From the NCBI GenBank assembly GCA_022578605.1, contig MU394053.1:950229-1014228 (forward strand): a stretch of DNA of 64,000 bases, given 5' to 3'. Source of the stretch: Camillea tinctor. Its lineage: Eukaryota > Ascomycota > Sordariomycetes > Xylariales > Xylariaceae. A model generated the notes under the pieces. The model had not been told where the DNA came from, did not search any database, and saw only the letters and a list, made by a program, of their open reading frames with translations. Numbering within the stretch: the stretch's first letter is position 1; each line of letters begins with the position of its first letter. Below are positions 32,787 through 45,165 of the stretch, one piece after another. Both the position numbers and the translations under genes were made by a program.

Positions 32787-35700
32787 TGTATGGGTGTGTA
32801 TGTATGTCGTCAGGACATGAGACGAGGAGGCTATTCTCAAGCGGAGGTGGACGTAGACGTTGACATAGCCCGGTACTAGAAACAATGGGACGGATAGTAT
32901 CGAAAAAAAAAGAAAAAGAAAAAGAAAAACAGAAAATACAAGGTACGGGCTGGAGGCACGGATTCCGCGATTACGGAGTAGCTGAAGCGAAAAGGCACAA
33001 GAAGCAGGGGAAGCACCAATAATCCCCGCGATTCACGAGTATGCGTCTGTACCGAGTATCGCCTTGGTGGAAAACCTTGAAATGCGGCCGTCTCGTGTAG
33101 ACTCGGAGCTTTCGATCAACTAAACTAATGCTCAGACCGTTCTAGTGTCAGATTTCCAAGGGTCTCTTCCATGTGGATATAGGTAGAGTTGCATCTACAC
33201 AGTAGTAATCGTGGTCACCATCGAGTCCGGTAGAGGCGTATCGTGGGAATTGAGATGGCATGTGGTGAGGTACCATAATTATGGCGAACCCAATCTTTTC
33301 TCTTTTCCTTCTGCCCCGATTAGTGAGTGGACGGCGACTTTGTGATGGATCGACAGCTCTGTGCATTTCCATCTATCAGTGCCCGAAAAGAGCAGTCGGA
33401 CGCGCGTCGACTAACACAGGCTAGGTACTTCTTTCACTCGTAGATGTGTGTAGGTTTATGCATGTCCATAGGTAGGGCCCATGTGATAGTAGTAGAATGT
33501 TGTGGATTGTATTGTATTGGACTAAGGTTACGTACAAGTTCAAAAAATATGTTCAAATCGGTAGGTTGGTATTGAAGTTGGTAAATTAGCCAGGTATGGA
33601 TTGACATGGTATGAATTGAATTATGTAGGTACCTATGTACAGTACAGTACACTATCGGTATCTCCTTGCCAGCTGCCAGGACCCGGTCTAGGTTATGGTC
33701 TAGGTTATGGTTCGAAGTTCGAACTGCCTTCCATGTAGGTGCTACGCTGCTACGGTACTTACATAGGTTACATCTGTACACCCGCCCCTAGTCCATTGGT
33801 GCACATTAGCATCAAACTGTAAGAGGTAGTTCCGTACGTATGGTCCATGACCCAATGAACCATAACGCCAGAATAGACCCGGAATCTTGAGGGGAACATT
33901 GAATGGTAATAAGCACCTAAATTCAGTACCTAAGACTACTCAGGTACTATAGATCGTTCAAAATGACGTAGACAACCCGCAGCTTAATCAGATCTGTTTA
34001 TATCAATTGGAAACATCTCTACCTAAAGACTTTTAACGAAATCTTCCTTGTCAACTATTTCTATCAAGACGCAATAATACTTGGTCGGCCTAATACATTG
34101 TGATCCAGGGAGGAGGACACGCGTTACTGCTGCCAAGAAGCACTCTAATTAGTTTGCATCACCAATCAGGTTACCGACAGAATTGGCGATTCTATTGTTC
34201 ATTACGGAATGACCCAATCTTGCGTCAAGGGGTTGTTTTGTCTACAGCTGCTACTTTGGGCAGACTTTTTTCTTGCTTCTCTTTGAAAAAGAAAAACCCC
34301 CGACTGTTGTTTCTTGCCTCTATCTCTTGATTTTATGTGAGTTGCTAGGCTACGTATCTTAACATACTACAGTAATAAGTCCCCGATGAAGATATACGAC
34401 CGCCAGAACAACCAATGAGAGTGGGTTTATGTTGCGTTGATTCAGTAACTCTTTGCTTCTGATTGGGCGGATTTAGCTCGAGGTTAGCAATAGCCCCAGT
34501 AATAAGAACGGGGCCTGTCGATAAAGGATTTAAACTTCCATTGCCTATTACATGTACTACATAGCCAAGATATCGAACATTATCACCTTATACACTTGGA
34601 ACTTTTTTCTCTTTTTGATCATCTTCCTTTTTTAGCTCAATTGTACTTCTTCTTTTTCCTCTTTTAATTCTTGTCCCCTCAACCTATCACCTCATACTTT
34701 AGCCAATGTCGACATTAATAGACAGAAGTATATTTCTAGATCATCAATGTAAACGAAGTTGATATACATGTAAGTTTATGACATGTCAAAAACATCAAAT
34801 ATAGAAGAAATAACGGATTTATAGTATCCACGTAAGCCTTGCGAGCTCCTTATACAAACTGAGGTAACCTATTAACTATGTTGTTCCGTCAATGATACCA
34901 GTACATAACCTATATATGTATGTCAATATCTATGTGAATATCTATGTGTCAAGTGTTAAGTCTTGGCTTTGAACTATGTTTAGTCTTGAACTTGAAACTC
35001 CGGGTGAGACAGAATAAACGATTCTTAGAAGTTCCATATCCAGTTCTATCCAGTCTTCTGCAAGTTTTTTTTTGTGTGTGTCGAGTCCATGATCCACCAC
35101 TCGATCAGGGGTTCTGATCTACCACGTTATACTTTTGCCTCAATGTTTCCCTTACTCTATCTTTATCTCTATCTTAACTCGATTAACCTGCATACATATA
35201 TACTACCTACGTGGGTTTATCTGCAGACATACCTTGCCATGCGTACTGTGCTACACCACCGCATCTTTGTGCTATGAACGTGCTGACAGTACTGGGGAGG
35301 GATGGAGATATCTCGCGATGACTTAGATGAACAGGGCATTCCTTGTCACAATACAAGCCTTACTAAACCTAGTTCCCGCTCTCGCCAAGAGAAAAAAGAT
35401 AGAGGAAGAACAGAGAAGGTCACTTGGAAGTTGACCTGTCTACCTAACTCCCGTCTTCCTAGGCTAGGTTCTAATGTTCTCATTAGAGCCACCCAGTTCC
35501 GCAGTTCCGCAGTCTCGCAGTCATCATTACGATGACAAAGTATTTCTTACCCAACCGCTCGAACCTTTATACTACAACTACTTATTCTACTCGTGCTGCA
35601 CTCTCGAGCCTGCTGTCGTGGTGAGGGGTTACAGTCCCCGAAGCCACACCGCGTTTTTGGTAATATGTGCGTGGCCGCGAGCGTGATCGACTAATTCGGA

Positions 35701-36590
35701 ACATCTATTGGGAGACATCCGTGTGAAACCTCCAGGGTTGATGTAAAGGGCATATGTCGACTTCGAGGTCACCTTATTGGCACTCTACTACCTTACCTGT
35801 CTATCCCCTTACTTTACCGTGGCTGCTGGCCAAAGCGGCATCTGCATATCGATATATCGATATATCCAAGCATCAAGTCGTGCTTTGGGAACCACAGGTC
35901 TTGAGCCTAACTACCTACATCTCACTGTTAGAACACGCGGTGTTATTCAAATAATTCCATCCCTTAGCGATACTACTCGCTATCAATTCCCGGGTCAGTC
36001 TGGTTGGCGCAAATAGCTCTCAGGTTCCGCGTGACTACTGTTTGACAAATCAGCAGGCTGTGTTCCGCTGAGGAGGGGTTTATCTGGCCAGCCCAGTCTC
36101 TCAGACAAAAGAAAGTCCTTCAGCTATAGTTGGGTTTGAGGCGCCTACCGAGGTAGACACTCAGACTTTGCTCTCACGGTCCCTCTCTGGTTAGTTTCTT
36201 GGTACAATTACCCCAGACTAATTGGGCCAGTAAAACCAACTCAACTTACTTCGACAAACTACCGATCAGAGCACATATAATAGGACAGAACAGTATATAC
36301 TTTCCCCGATTCGATCAAGATGCATCTCATCTAGTCCCCGTTGAAACAAGATTCGAAATCTCTTGGACTTATATTTATTGCCGAACGCCATCCACATCCC
36401 GTTCCCCCACATTCCTGGAGTTACAATCCGGGGAATTCATGGGGAACAGCCATCATTACTTGGCTAGGAACTAGGTACTCCAACGTGAAAATCCGGGGTT
36501 GTGCTATAGTTTATAGGCGGTCGTCTACCCCAACTCATATGTCCCTTTGGACTAGTTTCAATACCGTTGCACAGGCTGTCTACCGCTATC
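32533..36590. other. Long divergent intergenic region between regulator and MFS gene
   Basis: About 4 kb with no gene I can support. It carries (TG)21 at 32741-32782 in the regulator leader, TACGGAGTA at 32972-32980, a duplicated GTCTAGGTTATG at about 33688 and 33700, and ATCGATATATCGATATATC at about 35848. Several 60-90 codon open frames (for example 34100-34330, 36199-36474) lack motifs. No transposase or reverse transcriptase relic was recognised. Confidence 0.5.
32741..32782. repeat. (TG)21 microsatellite
   Basis: Twenty-one perfect TG units on the + strand, then GGTGTGTATGGGTGTGTATG. It lies about 210 bases upstream of the regulator's ATG, so probably in its promoter or leader. Confidence 0.9.
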
Positions 36591-38567
36591 ATGGCTGAAG
36601 AATCTCACATCTCGGTATCAAGATCGAACACGGAGGAAGTCCGTGTTGAAAAGAAGGGACGAAATGTCAGGACTCTTGGAAATGTTCGTCTTCGGGATCA
36701 CCACACCCAGGAGATCATATTGATACCAACACCATCGAATGATCCCAATGACCCCCTAAATTGGTAGGTACCCGCGGCGTCAAAGACTCAACTTAGCTAA
36801 CGTCAAGGCAGGTCCCAATCGTATAAGTATTATATGGCTTGTCTCGTTTGCGTAGCCATGTTAGTATGTAACTTTCTCGCCGCTGGTAAGTGCTCTAGTT
36901 ATTTTAATAAAAGAAAAACAAATACTCTTAGCAACCTCTACTCACATGTCTTCAGGGCCTTCCATCGCTATATTGCAGACATCCCTAGATTTCTTCCCAA
37001 CGGGCGACCTAAACACAGCTATCTCTAAGGTAGCGTTCTTCTTTACTACAACATCTCTTTTGCAAGGCGTCGGCAATTTCATCTGGATGCCACTCGTCAA
37101 TAAATATGGTCGTCGGCCTGTCTACATCACCAGCTACATCCTGTACCTTGCGTGTGCCATCTGGCTTATCTTCGAGAAAAGCTACGGTGGCTTCCTTGCA
37201 GGGAGAATTATCTTAGGCTTCGGGGCTGGAGCTGCTGAAACCATGGCCCCTATTTCTATCGCAGTAAGTCCATCAAAAACAGCATGGTGTTGACAAGCGG
37301 GCGCTGAAACCTATATTCATAGGACGTTTTCTTCCTTCACGAGCGCGGGACTATAATGTCACTTTATACTTCTTTCTTATCTATAGGCGTATCCTTGGGC
37401 CTATTAATTGATGGGTAAGCTTAAAACAAGAGGCATGAAGAAAATATCTACTAACTAGGTACTTCTAGGCTCATCCTCATCCACAACGATTGGAGAGTGA
37501 TCTATCAAGTTGCTTCTGCGCTTATTGGCTTAGTCTTGCTCCTGGCCATCTTTACCTTTCCGGAGACAGCGTATAAACGAGATACCTGGGATGAAACTTC
37601 CGAGTTAGAGAAACCAGACGCAGAGAGAACAGAAACGGCTGGTCAACCACAAATCGTCATTCCGGAGAAAGAATCGTATCTTTCCAGCCTAAAAATCTAC
37701 CATAGGAAGCTGACAAACGAGAGCCTGTTTAAGATGGCGCTACGTCCTCTTGGCCTCATTTGCCTTCCTCCGGTCCTGTGGACTGCCTTAGTACAATCCG
37801 TAACGATCGGGTTTCTAGTAGCTGTCACTTCCAACGTTGCCTCAGCCTACCAAGAAGCGTACAACTTCGAGTCCTGGCAAGTCGGCCTCTGTTTCATCGC
37901 TGCGATCATAGGCTCGATGGTCGGCATACCGGCAGGAGGCAAGTTAGGCGATCTAACAGCCGATTTCTTCACGAAACGTAACGGTGGTATTCGGTACCCA
38001 GAAATGCGACTCCCAGCTATGATACTGTGCCTCATCGCAACTCCTCTAGCTCTCATCCTCTACGGCGTAGGAATCGAAAAGAAGCTACATTGGATATGTC
38101 CAACGATCGGTCTTGGGCTCTGTACGTCGCTGTTCATTAAAAAGCAACTGGGCATTCTCTTGCTAACATTCTGAAGTGAACTTCGCAATTACCCAAGGCA
38201 ACAACGTATGCCTTGTGTATGTCATTGATGCCTATCGCCCAGTTGCCGGTGAGATCGCGTTGACGATCCTCGGTTTCAAATGTGAGTAATAACCCCCTAA
38301 AAACGCTCACATTGCTATTTCCATCCGCGGGTAGCTAACCTCATTCCTATAGCTATGTTCGGATTTCTTCTATCCTTTTACACCAACCCGTGGGTCCAGC
38401 AGTCAGGGTATTTAAATGCATATGGCACCATGGCTGCTATCGCCGGCTTTATACTCTTGATGTGGATTCCTCTGTATATCTGGGGCAAAACGATACGGCA
38501 CGTAACCTGGAACTGGCCGCTACTATCATATATACACTGGGACGATGACCGCGAAGTGGGGGAGTAG
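36591..38567 (+). CDS. Major facilitator superfamily transporter (DHA1-type)
   Basis: Seven exons: 36591-36763, 36812-36885, 36956-37263, 37323-37414, 37469-38121, 38177-38281, 38353-38567, giving 539 residues. The six introns are 48-71 bases with consensus ends. Seen: an N-terminal cytosolic region with the DPNDPLNWSQSYKYY motif typical of fungal DHA1 exporters, loop motif NKYGRRPVY after segment 2, GRIILGFGAGAAETMAP in segment 4, FPETAYKRDTWDE before a long central loop, and GKLGDLTADFFTKRNGG in the second half. About 12 membrane segments are expected. It likely exports or imports a small organic molecule at the plasma membrane. It opens the accessory block with SDR, monooxygenase-ADC and cupin genes, so its cargo may be their substrate or product. 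Confidence 0.9.
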
Positions 38568-38779
38568 TGGTAATAGTAGCTCAGAGCTGTTCTATATTTA
38601 AATACGATGGAGAGGAACGGATCAGTCGTTGTTTTTTTTTTGTAATCCTGAATATACTCTCACATAACCTTATTCTATTCGTTCGTCATGTATCATCGTC
38701 ATGAGAGAAATAGAAGAATGATTAGCCGGCCTAGGCTGCCTAGCCACATCCCATGCGCACTATTTAACTATGAGTAGAT

Positions 38780-39808
38780 CTAGAGATTAAACCCGGAGTC
38801 TATGACGATGTTCACGCCTGTTATGCTCTTGCTCTGGGCAAAAGTGTACACCTGCTCGGCCACGTCCTCGACCGTGACAATCCGCTTAAGCGCGGTCTTC
38901 TGCCGATGAGCTTCCTTCTGTTCTGGCGTGAACCGCTCCGCCCATTCCTGCACGCAGTCAGAATTAAGGTCAGGTCCTCTTTTCACCACACTCTGTCTCG
39001 TCACCCCTTAAGCAGGAGGGAAGAGAAGTGGGAGATGAGCTGTGGTGGTGTAAGGCTTACCGTAAGCAACAACCCCGGCGATACGCTGTTCACCCGGATA
39101 TTCGGCGCAGCCATGACGGCGAGCGCTTTCACCAGATGGATCTGCGCGGCTTTCGTGACGCAATACGCCTGTGTAGGTAGTAGGTTAGATATGTTAGCGA
39201 TAGGTATCCAGCAAGCAAGTACACTCCGTGTATCTCAAACCCGACACAGCACCAATTCCCCCCCCCCCCCCCCCCCCACCGTCCCTCCCCCCTTTTCCTC
39301 ATCATAAACAGAAAGCAAAACAAGGTCCCCCACTCACCAGCGAACTCCCGCTCACGCTCACCCCCGCCAGCGACGCCGTGGTGATGAACGCGCCCTGCGT
39401 CTTATCGAGGTGCTCGCGCGCGGCCCGCAAGAGCCACAGGTGCGACTTGACGTTCATGTTGAACGCGGCGTCCCACTCGTCCTCGTGGCAGTTCTCCTCG
39501 AGGCTCGCGAGCCCGCGCACGCGCGTCCACCCGCCGTTCGAGAACACCACGTCCAGCCGGCCGAAGCGCGCCACCGCCTCCGCCACCAGCCGCTCCACGT
39601 CGGCGCGGCTGCCGAGGTCCGCCTGCACCAGCGCGACTGAGGCCGCCGGCATCTCGCCCGCGAGCTGCGACGCGCGCGCGCTGTTCGAGTGGTAGTTGAT
39701 GACGACTCGGTGCCCGCGCGCGGCGAAGAGCCGTGCCGCCGCCGCGCCGAGGCCCGCGCTGCCGGCGGTGATGAGGGCCACGGGGGTGGGGGGAGCTTCG
39801 GTGGTCAT
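38780..39808 (-). CDS. Short-chain dehydrogenase/reductase
   Basis: Exons 39808-39338, 39168-39061 and 38947-38780 give 248 residues, the classical SDR length. Seen: the nucleotide-binding loop VALITAGSAGLGAAAARL (residues about 10-27; the usual TG is TA), NYHSNS after strand 2, which with no acid at that place suggests NADP(H), ADLGSRADVE, FSNGG in place of NNAG, catalytic Ser in TTASLAGVS, YCVTK (Tyr/Lys pair) at the start of exon 2, and RVNSVSPGLLLT. It would interconvert an alcohol and a carbonyl in the cytosol. The two altered cofactor-side motifs are unusual but the catalytic triad is intact. Its intron 1 holds a C20 run. It lies tail-to-tail with the MFS gene (212 bases) and head-to-head with the monooxygenase fusion. 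Confidence 0.92.
39258..39277. repeat. C20 homopolymer inside an intron
   Basis: Twenty C on the + strand within intron 1 (39169-39337) of the SDR gene, so the SDR transcript carries G20 before splicing. Confidence 0.85.
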
Positions 39809-41794
39809 GGTGACGTTGTCGAGGGAGATGAGTGGGTAGGTGGGTAGGATACGTTGGTAGGTAGGTGGTCTGGCCTGTAAAGGGGGGACTGGACTGGACT
39901 TTCCTGGGTGGTGTGTCTGTTGGATCTTTGCTATCGGGTACAGGCCTGTCTTCCTTTCCCCTCTTCCTCTCCCCCCTTATACATGATATGAGTGGTTAAT
40001 ACATGGCTCGTGAGGGGTTTCTGGTAGCGTGCTTTGCCTATCGAGGTAATAGGTAGGTGATACACGTACCCACTACTCCAACATGTTGTGTAAGCCTATC
40101 TACTGCCGTCCTGCATAGCCGGATCTTCCGTTTCTAGAACTTTAGCCGTCTATGCATCTTATACCCGTATAGTGATCGTAGCTAGTAGGTATATTCAATA
40201 ATCTAGATAATCTTATACCGAAAATCCATTTCGCAAAGAGGATATGTTGGACTTACTGTAGCGTTAAGTTACTAGCATTTGTCTAATCATTATCGTCATT
40301 GTTGCCGCTGTCGCTATAGGTGGTGTAACTTTGTTTTGTCAATCCATCCATGGACATGCATGACTATACTAGAATCTAGCTAGACTCCATCCATCCATTT
40401 TATTGGTTCTATTATAGTATCTTTCTAGTATCGATTTTATTCATATATCATAGTAGTATACACAATGCTACCGATCGATGTAACACCGCCAACTCAAGTT
40501 ACGTATAAAGTAACGACGCCTCTGGTGATAATGATAATGGCTGCTTCTGGTCGTCTGCCACGTTTTACAAGAAAGGTGGGATCATCAATTACTACTTTTC
40601 TAAGAAAGATAAGCTTCTTACTTGATTCTAAAAAAGGTGGTGCGTTTGTAACGGTTGTTGCGTCTATGTAGATAGCCACATGGCTTTCTATATGCTTATT
40701 CGGACGCCATGGCGCCCACTTTACGGACATCCAATCATAGCTGCTAAAGCTTATGCCTTGTATTTGGAAGCACTTTGTACAAGAAAGGATATAGTTCGAG
40801 AGAATAGAGTTGCCGTAGGAGGCTATGTCCCGGCTCCATGGGAGAAAATGGACTTCCAGGTTGCGAAATCCAAGTTCCAACCTTCAACAGTCATACTCCT
40901 CCACTAAGCCGGGCATACCATCACACCCCCATCTCCGTCCACACCTCCCGGTTCAACCCCACATTATCTCATATAAACACAGCGCTGCATCATGGCCTCC
41001 AATTAGGGGTTGTCTGCAAAGGGTGGTTGTGGCTGTAACGCTCCCTTGGAACAGAGTATGGCTTGGGACTGGCAACAAGAAATAACTATAAATTCAGATT
41101 GCAACATCATGCATCATGATACATTATTGGAAGGTTACAGAGTGTAGGTAGCTACATGTCCCGAATATTTATGGGCGGTACTGAGTCGTAACGAATAAGC
41201 TCACAAAAGTAAGCAACTTGTAACGAGCCCAGGACCATGGAACGTGATTCCATATTAGTAAGAGTATACCATTCCCGGGCAAATATACACGAGGGATCGA
41301 CCTGGAACTTCTACTTACATCTAATGCAAGTCAATAAATGGCACCGTCATTACCTTTCAATGACCGAGAAGTCCTTGCCGTCCTCGTCGGATAGTGGGGG
41401 TCCGCTTCGGAACACACTTGTGTAGTGGATAGGCATGTGTTTACAAGCGTAAGGCTTTCCACCTTTGAAGATTTCACGATCAAATCGCAATAGTTTACGC
41501 AATATGGAAGGTCTTCATGCCCCAGGGGTCCTCTGCTGTACCGGCCATCTGGAGAGGTTTAGATGGTAATCCCGGGGCCTACGACGTTGTGCACATGCTC
41601 CCTTTTCTAAATTGCTACTCGCGGGTAACCTTATAGAGAATTAAATATAACGTCGCATTGGTGACTCTCGTTCTCTCAAGTCTAACTCCTTTCTGTATCT
41701 TATCCGTTCTAGTGTAAATACTGACTACCGTGTCAAAAACCTATCATCATTATTATATTCTTGTTTCGGACAGGTCGAATATTACTGTTCTACA
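39809..41794. other. Bidirectional intergenic region between SDR and FAD monooxygenase
   Basis: The two genes start 1986 bases apart and point away from each other, so shared control is possible. The SDR side is rich in TAGGTAGG words (39835-39865). Open frames at 40465-41085 and 41237-41425 show no domain. Confidence 0.45.
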
Positions 41795-44209
41795 ATGTCG
41801 ACTCACGGTCTTACTAATGGCTCCCACCCTCCAAACCCCCTCATTCATGAGTATCCCAAACCTTTGAAGGTAGTCATAGTAGGAGCCGGCATTGGTGGTC
41901 TGTCTGCTGCGATCGGCCTTCGTCGCAACGGTCATCATGTTGAGGTATGCTTGGAACCCTAACCACACCAGTCCCAGGATTTGCTTTGACAGAAGCCCCT
42001 CTGCTAGCTTTACGAACAATCTAGGTTTGCCGGCGAGACAGGTGCCGCGATCCATCTGGCCCCGAATTCCAATGGCTTACTCCGGCGTTGGGGTATATTC
42101 GCGGAGACATTCGGTGCGAATGGGAACGACCGACTGGCTGAATATGACTATACCGGTCGTCTAGTAGAAGAAAAAGATCTAAGAGTACCAAACAAAATGT
42201 GGCAACACCCATGGCTACTCACGCACCGGGGTGCGCTACAGGACAAGCTCAAGGAGTTTGCTCTTGCAAAGGATGGCCAGGGACCTCCAGCAGTCCTCCA
42301 CACTGCCAGCAAAGTTATCGATGTGCAGCCCGAAGCCGGCGAGATAACTCTCGAAGATGGGACTGTTGTCACCGCTGATGTGATTGTTGGCGCTGATGGA
42401 GTTTATGTAAGTAAGTCATTGCCCCTTTCTTTCGAGACTCAGACAGTTAATAGGGGCAAAGTCCAAAACAAGGGCTGCAATTCACGGAAACAAGTACCGC
42501 CTCTTCAGTTCCGGAAAAGCTGCTTTCCGCTTCCTTATTCCTAAGAAGGTTGCGCAAGAGGATCCTATAACCGCTCCCTTAGTGGCGGCTGATAACACTT
42601 TGAGCATATGGTACAGTGAAGACAGGAGAGTTGTTATCTACCCCTGCAACTACAACACGAGCCTCAACTTTGTTTGCATACATCCAGACTCTGAGTCCCA
42701 TGCTGTCCAGAGTGACGGTGAGTGGCAAATATTTGAATTTCAGATCATTAACTAATCAATACTAGAATGGAGCAAACAAGGAGATATAGAGCAACTCCTG
42801 AAAGTGTATAAAGATTTTAGTCCTGCCATCACGCAGCTGATTAGCAAAGTGGACCCGGCAGTGCTCAAGGTCTGGCAGCTGATGGATATGGAAAAGCTCC
42901 CTTCATGGACCAAGGATAAGCTTGCCCTTATCGGGGATGCAGCTCATCCATTTACACCTCGTAAGTACCCCTGCTCGTTGTTGATAATAGCCCGATATCA
43001 CTGCTGACATCTACCTAGATCAGGGGCAGGGTGCCGGTCAAGCCATTGAAGACGCCGTAGCTCTCTCAGTCGTTCTCCCGTCTGGGACATCTCCGTCTGA
43101 TGTGCCAGAACGACTAAAGCTTTATGAGAAGATCCGCTATGACAGAGCTCATGCTGTCCAGGAGTATTCCAGGCGTGTTGGACAAGATAGGAAGGATGAC
43201 CAAAATAAACAAAGCGAAAGTAAGAGTTCAAGTGATAAGGGGCATGAAAGAGCGACTTGCTAACAATTATCAAGTGATGACCTACGTTGCATACAATTTT
43301 GGACATGATGAGTATGACAACTCAGCTAATATATTTAAAAGATGGCTGTGGGCGAAGAAGCCCGATCTGTACTGGCGGATGCCGGTCTCTTTTGGCCCCT
43401 TTCCGGGACCACGACAGGATCATCTGGGCCGCTCACAATCAGGCCATACTCAACGCACATTCTTAACTACATCAGTAAAGTTCACAACATCGCGAACCTA
43501 CCTAGAAACCCTCTTCCCTACCACATCGTTCAAGTTCAAGAGCCCCGCCACTCTATGCACAGCTAGCATCTCTGTCACCACACTAGGCAACATGTCTTGG
43601 CTCGGCGGGGGCGGTTATACTCACTGGGGGCTCTATATCCACGGCGTTGAGTACAAAAAGAAGGACGGCTCTTCGATCGTCGGCACGTACCTGCCCGTCT
43701 TATTCGAGGATCTGGCAGACCCTATCATCTCTGGGAGGGAGGAACTAGGCATGTCCAAGATTTACTGCGAGATGGACATCAAGCGAACGGCAGACTCATA
43801 TCATCTAGCTGCCTCTTGGAGGGGCGCCAAGTTCCTAGACCTAGCCCTGGATAATTTGAAGGCGGACGACCCCTCAACCGAGCACGGCACGATTGGAGGC
43901 GAAAGCGACTACGGCATCCTGACTTACAAGTACATTCCCGCTGTTGGTGAGCCCGGCAAAGCTGATGTTGAATATGCCTGTGTAGTACCACACGCCGAAG
44001 AGGCGAAGGTGGTCACGGCCAAGGTGCAGTCGGTGGCGAGGTCAGCAGCGGCTAACATCAAGTTTGGCAGCAAGGATTGGGACAGCTTGCCCACCTTGCA
44101 CCACGTCGCAGCGGGACTCGCAGAGATCCCGATATACGAGGTTCTCAGCGCCAAGGTCGTAGAAGGCCTCGGTGTTCCGGACGTGTCCACCTGCCGGAGG
44201 ATAGAATAG
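41795..44209 (+). CDS. Class A FAD monooxygenase fused to acetoacetate-decarboxylase-like domain
   Basis: Six exons: 41795-41944, 42008-42406, 42462-42717, 42766-42960, 43019-43219, 43275-44209, giving 711 residues in one frame. Part 1 (about 25-395) is a complete salicylate-hydroxylase-like flavin monooxygenase: VVIVGAGIGGLSAA (30-35 is GAGIGG), LYEQSRFAGETGAAIHLAPN, the DG motif VGADGVYS at about 177-184, and LIGDAAHPFTPHQGQGAGQ (GD at 325-326). Part 2 (about 430-711) resembles the ADC family (PF06314 type): GGGGYTHWGLYIHGVEY, GTYLPVLFEDLADPI, SGREELGMSK with Lys562 at the Schiff-base position. The 55-base intron 43220-43274 (GTAAGA, GCTAAC, CAAG) joins the parts in frame; without it the frame breaks. 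I infer sequential hydroxylation and decarboxylation or C-C cleavage of one substrate. Two separate genes is the alternative. Confidence 0.85.
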
Positions 44210-45165
44210 AGGAGGGAATCCCAGGTCACACACAACATCGAAAAATGTCATCGGATTGTATATTTCTGTTTATTGTTTTATATACACCCGTATTATCAAC
44301 GTTATAGGTTGAATATTAATTTCATTTCACATTACCCCCTTTTTCACAATAGACATTTCCCTTAAAATTCAAAGACCCAACCTAGCAAAGCCATGTATAA
44401 GTCTAGTCAATAGTATCCAGTATCCAGTCAACCGTTACTTATTAGTTACTGATCAGACGCTTCTAATACCATGTATAGACACCGGGCGCCGGAGTCCAGC
44501 AACACCCCGAGGGCCAGCTACCTCGTGGTTCTGCCCAGAGTCTTCACACCTGGCCAATCTGTCATTGATAAGTTCATTCTACGAGGATCCTCTCCCCGTT
44601 ACTATGTAAGAAGTACCCTCTAGGTGCCAGTCCGCCGGCTCCTCCCCCACTTTCCGATAAGTCTCTGAACGTGTTCTATGCCATGTTAGATTAGCCTCAC
44701 CCGCTCCCCACGTTTATAGCCAAACCCGTACAAAACCTGGATCCATTCCCGGACCGCAGTTGCGGGGTGCATTAGGTCGCTTTGTAGGTTAGAGACATCG
44801 GATGAGAGGGGGAGGAGATGGGGCCGGCGCTGCTTTCATCCAAGGGGGCGGCAGTCTAGGGATCTATCTAGGACATTCATACACGCCCCCTATCTCGGCT
44901 ACCGTTCCGCGGAATCCGCTCAGGTTGAATGTGCTCTCTAGGGATATATCCCAACTAAGCTCCCTTCCCAGAACATACCTACATTTAGAGCCCCAACGGA
45001 ATCCTCCAAAGCATATTCAATAGCATCCATCCCCATAGAGAGAATACGGGTCGTATTGTAAACTTGGCCGAGAAACAGAAACCAAGCTCCCTTATTCTCA
45101 CCTCACACAACCACCCCCATATACTTCACGACACCAGCCCAGTATCCTCCCCATCCTCGCCAACC
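44210..45165. other. Intergenic region upstream of the cupin gene
   Basis: Both neighbours run rightward. No gene seen. The frame of the cupin gene extends upstream to 45064 but only through a TTG codon, so this part is treated as leader. Confidence 0.45.

Noticed and set aside
34000..36590. Possible transposon relic in the long spacer
   Set aside because: No reverse transcriptase, integrase or transposase motif, no terminal repeats or target-site duplication recognised by eye.
43124..43274. ATG at 43124 as the start of a separate ADC-like gene
   Set aside because: This part overlaps exon 5 of the monooxygenase in another frame, destroys its conserved end, and the 55-base intron joins both parts cleanly. 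A separate gene remains a lesser alternative.
45064..45165. Upstream extension of the cupin frame
   Set aside because: It begins with TTG, has no ATG and is Ser/His/Pro-rich leader-like sequence; the first ATG at 45166 gives a normal cupin.
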